Shown here piece after piece: positions 31,394-42,927 of a stretch of 64,000 nt of DNA. Made by a program: the position numbers and the translations under genes. Within the stretch, counting starts at the first letter, position 1, and each line of letters starts with the position of its first letter. A model generated the notes under the pieces. It worked only from the letters and a program-made list of their open reading frames with translations. It was not told where the DNA came from and did not search any database. Origin of the DNA: Acidobacteriota bacterium (GTDB taxonomy: Bacteria > Acidobacteriota > Thermoanaerobaculia > Multivoradales > JAGPDF01); NCBI GenBank assembly GCA_014584695.1, contig JACTMI010000008.1:79333-143332 (forward strand), given 5' to 3'.

Positions 31394-32838
31394 TGAGCCT
31401 CTCGGCGCTCGACGGCGGGCTGCTCGCCGCTTACCTGCTCGCGGTCCTGGCGTGGGGACTCTGGATCGGTCGCGGCACCTCGACGGCGTCGGACTACATG
31501 CTCGGCGGGCGCCATCTGCCCTGGTGGGTGATCCTCTTCTCGATCGTCGCCACCGAGACCTCGACCGTCACTTTCCTCTCGATTCCCGGTTTCGCCTACG
31601 GCCGCGACCTGACCTGGCTGCAGATTCCGCTCGGGTTCCTGCTCGGCCGCTACCTGGTCGCCTGGCTGTTGCTGCCGCGCTACTTCGAGGGCAACCTGTT
31701 CACCGCCTACGAGGTCCTGCGCGAGCGCTTCGGCGGCGGCGCCCAGCGCGCGGCGTCGGTACTGTTCGTCGTCACGCGCAGCCTCGCCGACGGGCTCCGG
31801 CTCTTCCTCTCCGCGCTCGTCCTGCAGGAGATGACCGGCATCGCCCTGCCCTGGGCGGTGATCGCCCTCGGCGTCACGACCATCGTCTACACCTACGCCG
31901 GCGGCATGCGCGCGGTGCTGTGGACCGACCTCGTGCAGTTCGTGGTCTACATCGGCGGCGCCCTGCTGGCGCTCGGCCTGCTGCTCGACCGGCTGCCGGA
32001 CGGCTTCGCCGGCCTGCTGGCGGCCGGCGGCGAGGCCGGGAAGCTCCACGTCCTCGATCTGCGCCTCGACTGGGCCGAACCCTACGCGCTCTGGACCGGG
32101 CTCCTGGGCGGCGCCTTCGTCACCCTGGGCTCGCACGGGGTCGACCAGATGATGGTGCAGCGCTACCTCTGCGCCCCCTCCCTGCGCGACGCGCGGCGCG
32201 CCCTGGTGGTGAGCGGCTACGTCGTGGTCGCGCAGTTCGCGCTGTTTCTGCTGATCGGCGTCGGCCTGTTCCTGTTCTACCAGCTCCATCCGCCGGCGGT
32301 CCCCTTCGAGCGCACCGACCGCGTCTTCGCCCGCTTCATCCTGGACGAGCTGCCGGTGGGGGTGGTCGGGATCCTGCTCGGCGCCATCTTCGCCGCGGCG
32401 ATGTCGACGCTCTCTTCCTCGCTCAACTCGTGCGCCACGGCGGTCACGCGGGACCTCTACCTGCCGCTCGCCGGGGCGCGCGCCAACCCGGTGAAGGAGC
32501 TGCGGGTGACGCGCGCCATGACCGCGGTCTTCGGCGTCGTCCAGATCGCCGTCGGCATCGGCGGACTCTGGCTCGAGTCGACGGTGGTCGCGAGCGTGCT
32601 CGGAATCGCCGCGTTCACCACCGGCATCGTGCTCGGGATCTTCTTCCTCGGCCGCTTCGCCCCGCGCGTCGGCCAGCGCGCCGCGCTCGCCGGTCTGGTG
32701 ACCGGCTTCGCCGCCATGACCGCGATCTACTTCGCCACACCGCTCGCCTGGACCTGGTACGCGCTGGTCGGCTCCGCCATCACCTTCGCCTCCGGCTGGG
32801 CCGCCAGCCACCTCTGGCCGCGCGCGCGGCCGGCCTGA
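31393..32838 (+). CDS. Sodium:solute symporter (SSS family), probable amino-sugar transporter
   Basis: A 481-residue membrane carrier with about thirteen helices. Hallmarks are the N-terminal YMLGGRHLPWWVILFSIVAT, the sodium-site region ETSTVTFLSIPGFAYGRDLT and DQMMVQRYLCAPSLRDARRA, with LLGAIFAAAMSTLSSSLNS in the TM8-9 region that binds sodium. SSS carriers in similar operons take up N-acetylglucosamine, MurNAc, sialic acid or disaccharides. Its ATG overlaps the NagB-like stop by one base (TGATG), so the operon order is kinase, deacetylase, deaminase, carrier. Confidence 0.92.
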   Translation: MSLSALDGGLLAAYLLAVLAWGLWIGRGTSTASDYMLGGRHLPWWVILFSIVATETSTVTFLSIPGFAYGRDLTWLQIPLGFLLGRYLVAWLLLPRYFEGNLFTAYEVLRERFGGGAQRAASVLFVVTRSLADGLRLFLSALVLQEMTGIALPWAVIALGVTTIVYTYAGGMRAVLWTDLVQFVVYIGGALLALGLLLDRLPDGFAGLLAAGGEAGKLHVLDLRLDWAEPYALWTGLLGGAFVTLGSHGVDQMMVQRYLCAPSLRDARRALVVSGYVVVAQFALFLLIGVGLFLFYQLHPPAVPFERTDRVFARFILDELPVGVVGILLGAIFAAAMSTLSSSLNSCATAVTRDLYLPLAGARANPVKELRVTRAMTAVFGVVQIAVGIGGLWLESTVVASVLGIAAFTTGIVLGIFFLGRFAPRVGQRAALAGLVTGFAAMTAIYFATPLAWTWYALVGSAITFASGWAASHLWPRARPA

Positions 32839-33083
32839 CCCAGCTCCGCGGCCCGAGCAAAGAAGCTCCTCAGAAGGGTCGCAGTTCGAGCTGTCGCGGC
32901 TGCGGCCGGGCGACCGTGGCGGAACAGGCTGTGAGCGCTCCAGCCGCCGAAGGCGCGCCCGTCAAGCCACTCCGGTCACGGTCCCAACCCTTCTATGGAG
33001 CTTCTCGCTCGGGCGGCCCCGGCGCCAGGGCTCGAGCGGACGTTGGCTCCTCCCGTGGAACGGCGGGGTGCCATCTGCCGGGC

Positions 33084-33803
33084 TCAGCCGCCGTGGAGCT
33101 TGCGCAGGGCGGCCTGCTTGAGGGCCATGCTGGTGGCGGCACCCTTGGCGATGGCGCGGATCTCGTGGTCGGGGAGAGTCGGCAGGATCCGCAGCGCGAA
33201 GGGGAGCGGGGTCTTGGCGTTCTGGATCAGCGCCAGCCGGACGTCGAGGTTGGAAAACCACGGGCTGGTCTTGAGGATCAGCTCGGCGGCCTGAAAGGAG
33301 AGGAAGGAGGACTTGGCGACCCGCACGACCTCGTCGATCGACAGCCGCGGGTTCTTGAGCAGCGCGAAGAGCACCTGCGGGTCGCTCTCCTGGACGAGCA
33401 GCGCGCGGGTGACCCGGTCGGCCTTGGGCGCGAGCAGCACCTTCTGCGGCGGCGTCAGGTTGCGCAGTCGCTCCCAGAGCGACTGGCGCACCGCCTCGTC
33501 GGGCTCGTCTCCCGCTGCGCCGCCGCTCGGGGTGCGCAGGGCCGCGAGGTGAGCGGCGGGGTCGCCATCGATCTGGAGCGCCAGCGCTCCAGGCAGCGTC
33601 GCCACGACCTGAGCCGCGAGCCGGAGCTCGCCGCCGCCGACGAGCCGGAGGATCACCTCGACCCGAGTCAGCGCCGGTAGCGCGTCGACGCCGGGAAGGA
33701 GGAGCCCACCCATCGCCAGGTGCGCGCGCTCCTCGCGGTCGAGCTCCGCTTCGTTCTCGAGCTCGATCAGGAAGACCCCCGGCTCCGGACGGCTGATCCG
33801 CAT
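33084..33803 (-). CDS. Hypothetical protein: PilZ-like N-domain plus helical repeats
   Basis: A 239-residue soluble protein without signal peptide. The N-terminal 90 residues alternate beta strands (EVILRLVGGGELRLAAQVVA) in a way that resembles a PilZ-like small barrel, but no clear c-di-GMP motif (RxxxR, DxSxxG) is present. From about residue 110 an all-helical part contains evenly spaced repeats: RALLVQESDPQVLFALLKNP, SFQAAELILKTSPWFSNLD, ALIQNAKTPLPFALRILPTL. Each has an asparagine/proline turn, the form seen in DUF2336-like or leucine-rich-variant solenoids. The role is unknown; such proteins have been linked to motility and development in delta-proteobacteria (family recall). It is isolated from both neighbours. 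Confidence 0.65.
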   Translation of the reverse strand: MRISRPEPGVFLIELENEAELDREERAHLAMGGLLLPGVDALPALTRVEVILRLVGGGELRLAAQVVATLPGALALQIDGDPAAHLAALRTPSGGAAGDEPDEAVRQSLWERLRNLTPPQKVLLAPKADRVTRALLVQESDPQVLFALLKNPRLSIDEVVRVAKSSFLSFQAAELILKTSPWFSNLDVRLALIQNAKTPLPFALRILPTLPDHEIRAIAKGAATSMALKQAALRKLHGG

Positions 33804-33939
33804 CGGTAGGGCCAGGATCTCACGAACCGGCGCCGGACTTCGCTCGCGATCGCGACTCAGTGAACCCCGCCACAGACGGCGACGGGCGCGACGCTTCAGG
33901 ATCGCCCCGCTCTCTCCAGGCCTGGAGGTTCGCCACCCG

Positions 33940-36906
33940 ATGCGTCGAAGATCCCGCTGGCTCGTCACCTCGTCGCTGCTCGCGACCGCTTTCGCCGGCG
34001 CGCTCGCCGCGAGCGTGCCCTACGACATGGTCTACGTCCGGCAGCCCCGCTTTGGCGACTCGACCAACACGATCTGGCCCGAGGTCTTCCATCCCGCCCG
34101 GCTCGACCCGGGGGCCGACCTGATGCTCCTGCGCCCGGATGGGACGGAAGAAGTGCTGGTCGCCGGCGGCCATGGCGGCGTGACCGATCCGTTCGTCTCT
34201 TTCGACGGGCAGTGGGTCTACTACTCGTACTTCCCGGACCTGCGCCCCGGGTCGCTGAATCCTCAGCGCGAGCATCTCCCCTACGCCGGCGCCGACATCT
34301 ACCGGATCCACGTCCCCAGCCGCACCGTTCAGCGCCTGACCTTCGGCGAGTTCACCCCCAACACGGGCGCCGGGAACTGGGACGAGTCGAACCCGGTGAA
34401 TCCCCCGGCGGGGTTCAACCGGCTCGGCTACGGCATCCTCAACCTCGGCCCCTGTCCGCTTCCGGGCGGCCGGATCGCCTTCACCAGCAACCGGAACGGC
34501 TTCTGGCCGCAGAAGGGCTTCACCAGCCCGACCCTGCAGCTCTTCGTGATGGACGAGGACGGTTCCAACGTCACGCCGATCGCGCCGATGACGATCTCCT
34601 CGGCGCTCCATCCCACCGTGCTGGCCGACGGCCGCCTCCTCTTCTCCAGCCACGAGGACCAGGGGCTGCGCGACCTGCGGCTCTGGGGGATCTGGTCGAT
34701 CTACCCCGATGGCCGGAATTGGGATCCGGTCGTCTCGGCGTTCCGCGAGCCGCAGGCCTTCCACTTCATGACCCAGCTCTCGGGCGGCGATCTGGTGGTC
34801 GTCGACTACTACAACCTCAACAACAACGGTTTCGGAGCGCTCTACCGGATGCCCGTGGCGCCGCCTCCCGGAATGCCCCGATTCCACTCCGCCTTCCCCG
34901 ACGACAATCCGCCGATCGACCAGACGGTCGAGCAGGGATTCTCCTATCCGTTCCGGATGCCGTTCACCCCGCGTGGGCTCCATTCGATCTCGCCCTTCAC
35001 GCACGGCAACGACGAAGCGGCGCCGGTCGGCGCGGGAGGCGTGCGGGTCGGCAAGTTCACGCATCCGTCCGCCGCGCCGGGCGGCGACCTGCTGGTCGCG
35101 TGGACCCCCGGTCCGGCCAACGACCTGAATCGTCCGACCCCGATCCCCTACTACGACAGCGGCCTCTACCTCGTTCCGGACGGCGCCGTGATGGCGGGGC
35201 CCCAGGACCTGGTCCCGATCAAGAACGACCCGGCCTACAACGAGGCCTGGCCGCGGGCGCTCGTTCCGTACTCGGCGGTTCACGACGTCGCGGAGCCCGT
35301 GGAGATCCCCTGGCTGCCCAACGACGGTACCGTCCACGAGGAGCTGCCGGCGGGGACGCCGTTCGGCCTCGTCGGCGCTTCGAGTGTCTACAAGCGGGAG
35401 AGCTTCCCGGGTTGGGTGACGCCTTGGTCCGACACCTTCGACGGCCTCGACGCGTTCAACACCTCGGAGAACGGGCAGAGCAGCAACTGGTTCGTTCAAG
35501 GGGCCGAAGCTGGGCGCTATGCCAACGCCGACATCTGGGCGATCCGCCTGCTGGCGATGGAAGCCAACAGCCATCGCAGCTATGGCCCCCAGGAGGGCAA
35601 GCACTTCAGCAGTCACGCGGAGGAACGCCTGCGCATCCTGGGCGAGATCCCGCTGCGAAAGCAGGATGGCCAGGGCAACCCGATCCTCGACGCCGAGGGG
35701 AATCCCGACACCAGCTTCCTGGTCAGGATCCCGGCCGACACGCCGTTCACTTTCCAGACGCTCGACCGCAAGGGCATGGTGCTCCACGCCGCGCAGACCT
35801 GGCATCAGGTGCGACCCGGAGAGGCGCGGACCAACTGCGGCGGCTGCCATGCCCACAGCCAGATGCCGCTCTCCTTCGAGACCACGGCCGCCGGTCAACC
35901 TGGCTTCCAGGTCTGGGATCTGGCGCGCGAGACTCCGCTGCTGACCCGGAATCCGGACGGTACGCCGGGCCTCGCCGTCTCCCATCTGCCGGTGGTCAAC
36001 GTCGAGTTCTACCGCGACATCCGGCCGCTGCTGCAGCGCAGCTGCGTCTCCTGTCACGCCGGCGGCGCGGCCGCTCCCGGAGCGCTCGATCTCTCGGTCA
36101 CCACGTTGACGAACGGCCTGCCCGGCGACTATCGCCGCCTGGCCGCGGATGGCCAGGCGCAGTGGGGATTTCCGCCCGTGATCGCCAACGGGACTTGGCG
36201 TCAGACCAACGCCAGCCGCTACGTGCGGGCCTTCCAGAGCCGCAGGAGCCTGCTGGTCTGGAAGCTGTTCGGCGAGCGGCTCGACGGCTGGTCCAACGCC
36301 GACCATCCGACCGAGTCGACTCCGGGAGATCCTTCGACCCTGCCGCCGGGGGAGGATCCGAACGAAGCCGACCTCGATTTCTCGGGCTCGATCATGCCGC
36401 CTCCCGGCTCGGGCGCGCCACCGCTCAGCGACGCCGAGCGACTCACGATCGTCCGCTGGATCGACCTCGGCTGCCCGATCGACACCGGGCAGGGCTCCGC
36501 CGCGGAATTCGGCTGGCACCTGGACGACCAGCGACCGACGGTGGCGCTCTCGCTGCCCCGGCCGGGAATCAACCCGGAGCCGCTGGACCGCCTCCGGTTC
36601 GGCCTCGCCGACGCCTACAAGGGGCTCGATCTGGGATCCCTGTCCGTGACGGCCGACACGGAGCTGGCGGGCAGGCCCGCCGGCAGCCAGCTCGCTGACC
36701 TCGCGGCGCCCGTGGAGGACGGTATCTGGGAGATCGGTCTGGGCGCCCCCATTCCTCCTCTGCCTCGGCTTCACCTCGAGGTCTCGGTGCGCGACCTCCA
36801 GGGCAACGTCACGCGGGTTCGCCGCCGGTTCTCGACCCTGGTGCCGCTGTTCGCCGACGACTTCGAGCGCGGCCACGCGGGGGCCTGGTCGCAGCTCGCC
36901 CCCTGA
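33940..36906 (+). CDS. Large secreted protein related to hydrazine synthase alpha subunit, with two CxxCH motifs
   Basis: A 988-residue exported protein: signal peptide MRRRSRWLVTSSLLATAFAG, then a beta-propeller-like region with WD40/TolB-type blades (GTEEVLVAGGHGG, ADIYRIHVPSRTVQRLTFGE, GRIAFTSNRNGFWPQ, SHEDQGLRDLRLWGIW), then two heme c-binding motifs, C633-G-G-C636-H637 and C702-V-S-C705-H706, and a C-terminal beta region. This order resembles HzsA-like proteins found far beyond anammox bacteria, whose role is unknown; nothing here suggests hydrazine synthesis. It is expected in the periplasm or on the surface as a redox or binding protein. The tail ends ADDFERGHAGAWSQLAP, a short motif shared with the neighbouring FG-GAP protein. 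Upstream TGGAGG may be the ribosome site. Confidence 0.75.
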   Translation: MRRRSRWLVTSSLLATAFAGALAASVPYDMVYVRQPRFGDSTNTIWPEVFHPARLDPGADLMLLRPDGTEEVLVAGGHGGVTDPFVSFDGQWVYYSYFPDLRPGSLNPQREHLPYAGADIYRIHVPSRTVQRLTFGEFTPNTGAGNWDESNPVNPPAGFNRLGYGILNLGPCPLPGGRIAFTSNRNGFWPQKGFTSPTLQLFVMDEDGSNVTPIAPMTISSALHPTVLADGRLLFSSHEDQGLRDLRLWGIWSIYPDGRNWDPVVSAFREPQAFHFMTQLSGGDLVVVDYYNLNNNGFGALYRMPVAPPPGMPRFHSAFPDDNPPIDQTVEQGFSYPFRMPFTPRGLHSISPFTHGNDEAAPVGAGGVRVGKFTHPSAAPGGDLLVAWTPGPANDLNRPTPIPYYDSGLYLVPDGAVMAGPQDLVPIKNDPAYNEAWPRALVPYSAVHDVAEPVEIPWLPNDGTVHEELPAGTPFGLVGASSVYKRESFPGWVTPWSDTFDGLDAFNTSENGQSSNWFVQGAEAGRYANADIWAIRLLAMEANSHRSYGPQEGKHFSSHAEERLRILGEIPLRKQDGQGNPILDAEGNPDTSFLVRIPADTPFTFQTLDRKGMVLHAAQTWHQVRPGEARTNCGGCHAHSQMPLSFETTAAGQPGFQVWDLARETPLLTRNPDGTPGLAVSHLPVVNVEFYRDIRPLLQRSCVSCHAGGAAAPGALDLSVTTLTNGLPGDYRRLAADGQAQWGFPPVIANGTWRQTNASRYVRAFQSRRSLLVWKLFGERLDGWSNADHPTESTPGDPSTLPPGEDPNEADLDFSGSIMPPPGSGAPPLSDAERLTIVRWIDLGCPIDTGQGSAAEFGWHLDDQRPTVALSLPRPGINPEPLDRLRFGLADAYKGLDLGSLSVTADTELAGRPAGSQLADLAAPVEDGIWEIGLGAPIPPLPRLHLEVSVRDLQGNVTRVRRRFSTLVPLFADDFERGHAGAWSQLAP

Positions 36907-37029
36907 AGTCGGAGGTCGGGCCACGGGCGGCGAGCGGCCCCAAGGCCGGGGGAGCGCCGCAGCCGGCGATCTCAAGGCGCGCCGCTCGGCCAGGTGCCAG
37001 CCGACTGGTCCGGGGCTCGTACCACGTGA

Positions 37030-38721
37030 TCACGGACTCGAGAACGACCACTCGAAGCGGTCGCCGGTCTCGAAGCCGTCGACGAACAGCTGCCCGAAGA
37101 GGACCGCGACCGCCCCCACGTCGGGTTGCTCCGGCAGGTCCCTGAGCGGTGCGCCGATCGCCAGGTCCGAAAAGCCGTTGCCGTCGAAGTCGCCGGCGGC
37201 AAGGGACCGGCCGAAGGTCGGACTCCCGATCGCCAGATCCGGGATCATCCCCGGATGGATCGTGAGCGGGGATTCCAGCTTGGGAGTCAGCCATCTCGCG
37301 GCCGTGCCCTGGGGGAACAGATTGATCGGGCGGCCGAGAAGGATCGATATCGAGCCGGCAAAGGGGGCCCCGATGAGGGATTCACCCGGTGAGCCAATCG
37401 CCAGATCCTCGATGCCGTCGCCATTGAAGTCGCCGGCGGCGAGCGCGCTGCCGAAGAAGTCCTCGGCCTCGCTGTGGCCGGGACCGTGGAGCAGGTCCTC
37501 CCAGAGGTACTTGTGCCCGAAGGCCAGTCCCAAGGGGTTACCGGGGATCACCATCACCATCCCGATGTTGCGCGGTTCGCCAGCGTTGGCGTCCTCGCCC
37601 GGAATGCCGATCGCGAGGTCGTCCAGACCGTCGCCGTTGAAGTCGCCCGCCGCAAGCGCCTGGCCGAAGTCGTCACCGCTCTCGGGAAACGCTTCGAAAA
37701 TGAGCCTCGGCGCCGGCACGCCACCGCTGCCCGTCAAGATCAGTGAGAAGCTGCTCCCGTAGACGACCTGGGTCGCGCCGGTTCCATTCTCCTTGGGCAC
37801 GCCGATCGCCAGGTCGTCGAACCCGTCGCCGTTGAAGTCGCCGGCGCAGACCACTGCCCCGAACCGATCCCCGGCCTCCGGAGCATCGGGCACGTCGAAG
37901 ATCCCCTGGTAGATCTCGAACCCCTCGTAAGGCGAGAGCCCCGCACCGAGTCCCCGGTCGGGATGGCCGTGCGCGACGAAGACCATGCCGGCATCGTTGG
38001 CACTGCTGGAGATCCAAGACCGAGGTGCGCCGATCGCCAGGTCGTCGAACCCGTCGCCGTTGAAATCGCCGGCGGCGAGCGCAAAGCCCGTATTGGATCC
38101 AAATGGAGGCTGCGACGCCCCCGGCATCCCGTGCGTGCCCGGCTTGAGGAAGCTGCTCGCCACCGATTCGATGCCGCCCAGGCTCCCTGGCAGTCCGCGA
38201 TGGATCTGCACCATGCCGAGTCTCCAGGTCGGGTTCCCAGGAAGCCCTTTTCGCATGGGAACCCCGACCGCGAGGTCGTCGAAGCCGTCGGCGTCGAAGT
38301 CTCCGACCGCCAGCGCTCGACCGTACATGTCGTTCGCCGCCGCGGGCTCCGCGGGGTGGAGCTCGGGATTCAGGACGACGACGGTCTGGAGCGAACCGGC
38401 CGGCCCGCCGAAGCGCACCTGGACCGTGCCGCAGTCCCAGATCACGAAGTCGCAATCGTTGCCCGGGATGCCGACGGCCAGGTCGTCGTAGCCATCGGCG
38501 TTGAAATCGCCGGTCGCCACGGCGAAGCCGTATTCGTCCGCCGCGCCCGGCGCGTCATGGCCCGTCCCCTCCTCGAGCAGGAGGCGCGCGCCGACCGGCG
38601 AGAGGCCGATCCCTGGTCGCGGTTGAGCCTCGAGCGAGCTGAAGCCTGGGAGGGCCGCCGCGAAGAGAGCCGCGAGCGCCACTCGGTTCCCGAGCCGCGA
38701 CTCTCGAACTGGGTCCTTCAT
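37030..38721 (-). CDS. Secreted FG-GAP (integrin alpha-like) repeat protein
   Basis: A 563-residue exported protein with a signal peptide (cleavage near SSLEAQ) and seven FG-GAP repeats, each containing the calcium-loop pattern GDFNxDGxDDLAxGxP (for example VATGDFNADGYDDLAVGIPG and AAGDFNGDGIEDLAIGSPG). The set should form a seven-bladed beta-propeller like integrin alpha. It ends in LFVDGFETGDRFEWSFSSP, the same DGFExG...WS tail as the protein encoded on the other strand at 33940. The ATG at 38721 is chosen over the GTG at 38730 because AAGGAG lies 9 bases upstream. Role: probably surface adhesion or scaffold; ligand unknown. Confidence 0.88.
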   Translation of the reverse strand: MKDPVRESRLGNRVALAALFAAALPGFSSLEAQPRPGIGLSPVGARLLLEEGTGHDAPGAADEYGFAVATGDFNADGYDDLAVGIPGNDCDFVIWDCGTVQVRFGGPAGSLQTVVVLNPELHPAEPAAANDMYGRALAVGDFDADGFDDLAVGVPMRKGLPGNPTWRLGMVQIHRGLPGSLGGIESVASSFLKPGTHGMPGASQPPFGSNTGFALAAGDFNGDGFDDLAIGAPRSWISSSANDAGMVFVAHGHPDRGLGAGLSPYEGFEIYQGIFDVPDAPEAGDRFGAVVCAGDFNGDGFDDLAIGVPKENGTGATQVVYGSSFSLILTGSGGVPAPRLIFEAFPESGDDFGQALAAGDFNGDGLDDLAIGIPGEDANAGEPRNIGMVMVIPGNPLGLAFGHKYLWEDLLHGPGHSEAEDFFGSALAAGDFNGDGIEDLAIGSPGESLIGAPFAGSISILLGRPINLFPQGTAARWLTPKLESPLTIHPGMIPDLAIGSPTFGRSLAAGDFDGNGFSDLAIGAPLRDLPEQPDVGAVAVLFGQLFVDGFETGDRFEWSFSSP

Positions 38722-38843
38722 TTCACACACTCCTTGCCCTGGCTCAGGGCTGTTCGTGTCGCTACGCCGCGCTCGCCTCGCCAGGCGGCGCCTTCATCTT
38801 CGTCCCGCGGCGACCGGAAGCGGCCACGCCGCGCCACGTTCGC

Positions 38844-39422
38844 TCAGCCGGCGCCCACCTCGATGGCGACCTCGGTGCCGTTGAGCAAAACGTCGAGGAC
38901 GGCCGAACGCGCCCGCGACTGGTCGACGATCGACCGCAACGTCTCCGGCGACGCATCGCCCTCGACGTCGAGACGCATCCGGATGCCGTGGTAGCCGTTA
39001 CGGACCGTTTCCGAGAGGCCGAGAATGCCGCGCAGGTCCATGTCGCCTTCGATCCGCGACTCGAGCTTCGTCAGCGCGACGCCACGGGCGGAGGCGATGT
39101 TGGCGACGCCGGCCGTGATGCACGAGGCCAGCGCGTAGAGGAGGAACTCCACCGGCGTGGGCCCCTCGTCGCCGCCGACGAGGACGGCGGGATGGTCGGC
39201 GGAAAAGCGGAAAGCCTCGGCATGCGCGTGCTCCCCGCCCGCGCCCGTGAATCCTTCGGCCCGGTTGACGCTGTGCGTCCCCGCGACCCAGCGATTGCTG
39301 GCCCGCCAGGTGAACCGCGCCAGCTCAGGGCTCTGCCGCACGGCGTTCACGGTCGCCAGCAGCGTCGGCGTATCGACACCGTTCAGCACCTTCGGCTCGC
39401 GCTTCGTCTCGGAAATCGTCAT
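38844..39422 (-). CDS. OsmC-family protein lacking the second active-site cysteine
   Basis: A cytoplasmic OsmC/Ohr-fold protein of 192 residues. VGGDEGPTPVEFLLYALASC gives the conserved PxE and first cysteine of the peroxide-reducing site. The position of the second cysteine in the C-terminal half reads VDQSRARSAVLDVLL, with no cysteine, so it may not be a normal peroxiredoxin-like hydroperoxide reductase. Similar one-cysteine members exist in the OsmC superfamily. AAGGAG precedes the ATG. It is divergent from the sigma factor gene at 39568. Confidence 0.85.
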   Translation of the reverse strand: MTISETKREPKVLNGVDTPTLLATVNAVRQSPELARFTWRASNRWVAGTHSVNRAEGFTGAGGEHAHAEAFRFSADHPAVLVGGDEGPTPVEFLLYALASCITAGVANIASARGVALTKLESRIEGDMDLRGILGLSETVRNGYHGIRMRLDVEGDASPETLRSIVDQSRARSAVLDVLLNGTEVAIEVGAG

Positions 39423-39554
39423 TTCGTCACTCCTTTCGGGTTGAGAGTCGGGCTGCGTCGGCATCGGCCCGCAGCCCTCGTTCGACCCAATTCCGCGCGA
39501 GAGCGCCGCGCGCGGGGACAGGGCCCTGCCGTCTGGCGGAAAAGGCGCCTGACG

Positions 39555-39567
39555 TAGGATCCGGCCC
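39555..39567 (+). promoter_or_regulatory. Leaderless-type -10 box before the second ECF sigma gene
   Basis: TAGGAT at 39555-39560, seven bases, then ATG at 39568. No ribosome site. Confidence 0.55.
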
Positions 39568-40136
39568 ATGGCCAACCCGCCGGATTCCGAAGACGTCACC
39601 GACCTGCTCGCGGCCTGGCGCGCGGGGGACGCGGAAGCGGAGGCCAGGCTGCTCGACCGCGCCTACGTGACGCTGCGGCACATCGCGATCGCGCAGCTTC
39701 GCGCCGAGCGCCCGGGCCACACGCTGCAGCCGACGGCGCTCGTCCACGAGGCCTACCTGCGGCTGCTCGGTCAACGCGAGATCGACTGGCGCGACCGCGC
39801 GCACTTCTACGGGCTCGCAGCCCTCACGATGCGACGCGTGCTCGTCGATCATGCCCGGCGACGCCTCGCGAAGAAGCGCAAGGCCGGCGAGGTCGCGCCG
39901 CCTTTGACGGTGGCCGACGACTCGGGGGCGGCGATCGACCTGCTCGACCTCGATCGAACGCTGACGCGCCTCGCCGAGCGGTTCCCACGCCAGGCCCGCG
40001 TCGTCGAGCTGCGCTACTTCGCCGATCTCGAGCTCGACGAGATCGCGGCGCTGCTCGAAGTGTCGGAGCGCACGGTCAAGCGCGACTGGCGGTTCGCGCG
40101 GGTCTGGCTGCGGGAGGAGCTGGGCGGACCGGCCCC

Positions 40137-40140
<4 letters not shown>
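39568..40140 (+). CDS. ECF-like sigma factor (TIGR02999 type) paired with a Ser/Thr kinase
   Basis: A 190-residue sigma-70 family factor. Region 2 holds HTLQPTALVHEAYLRLLGQR, characteristic of the TIGR02999/ECF-like group, with AHFYGLAALTMRRVLVDHAR; region 4 is RVVELRYFADLELDEIAALL then VSERTVKRDWRFARVWL. There is no anti-sigma gene; instead the stop overlaps the start of a transmembrane Ser/Thr kinase gene (GTGA). In known ECF-kinase pairs (EcfP/PknT of Vibrio) the kinase activates the sigma factor by threonine phosphorylation. A similar control is likely here but untested. Confidence 0.9.
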
Positions 40141-42896
<2,756 letters not shown>

Positions 42897-42927
42897 AGAG
42901 GCCCGCCCTCGCTCCTCGAACCGCTCT

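Noticed and set aside
32839-33083. Possible small gene after the SSS symporter
   Set aside because: Open frames exist in this 245-base gap, but none has a ribosome site or promoter box, and the sequence has no conserved motif.
33940-36906. Hydrazine synthase function
   Set aside because: Only a domain-order resemblance; the beta/gamma subunits and other anammox genes are absent.
37178-37762. Repetitive plus-strand frame with PSPLKSPAAS repeats
   Set aside because: It is the antisense reading of the FG-GAP repeats, which explains the periodicity.
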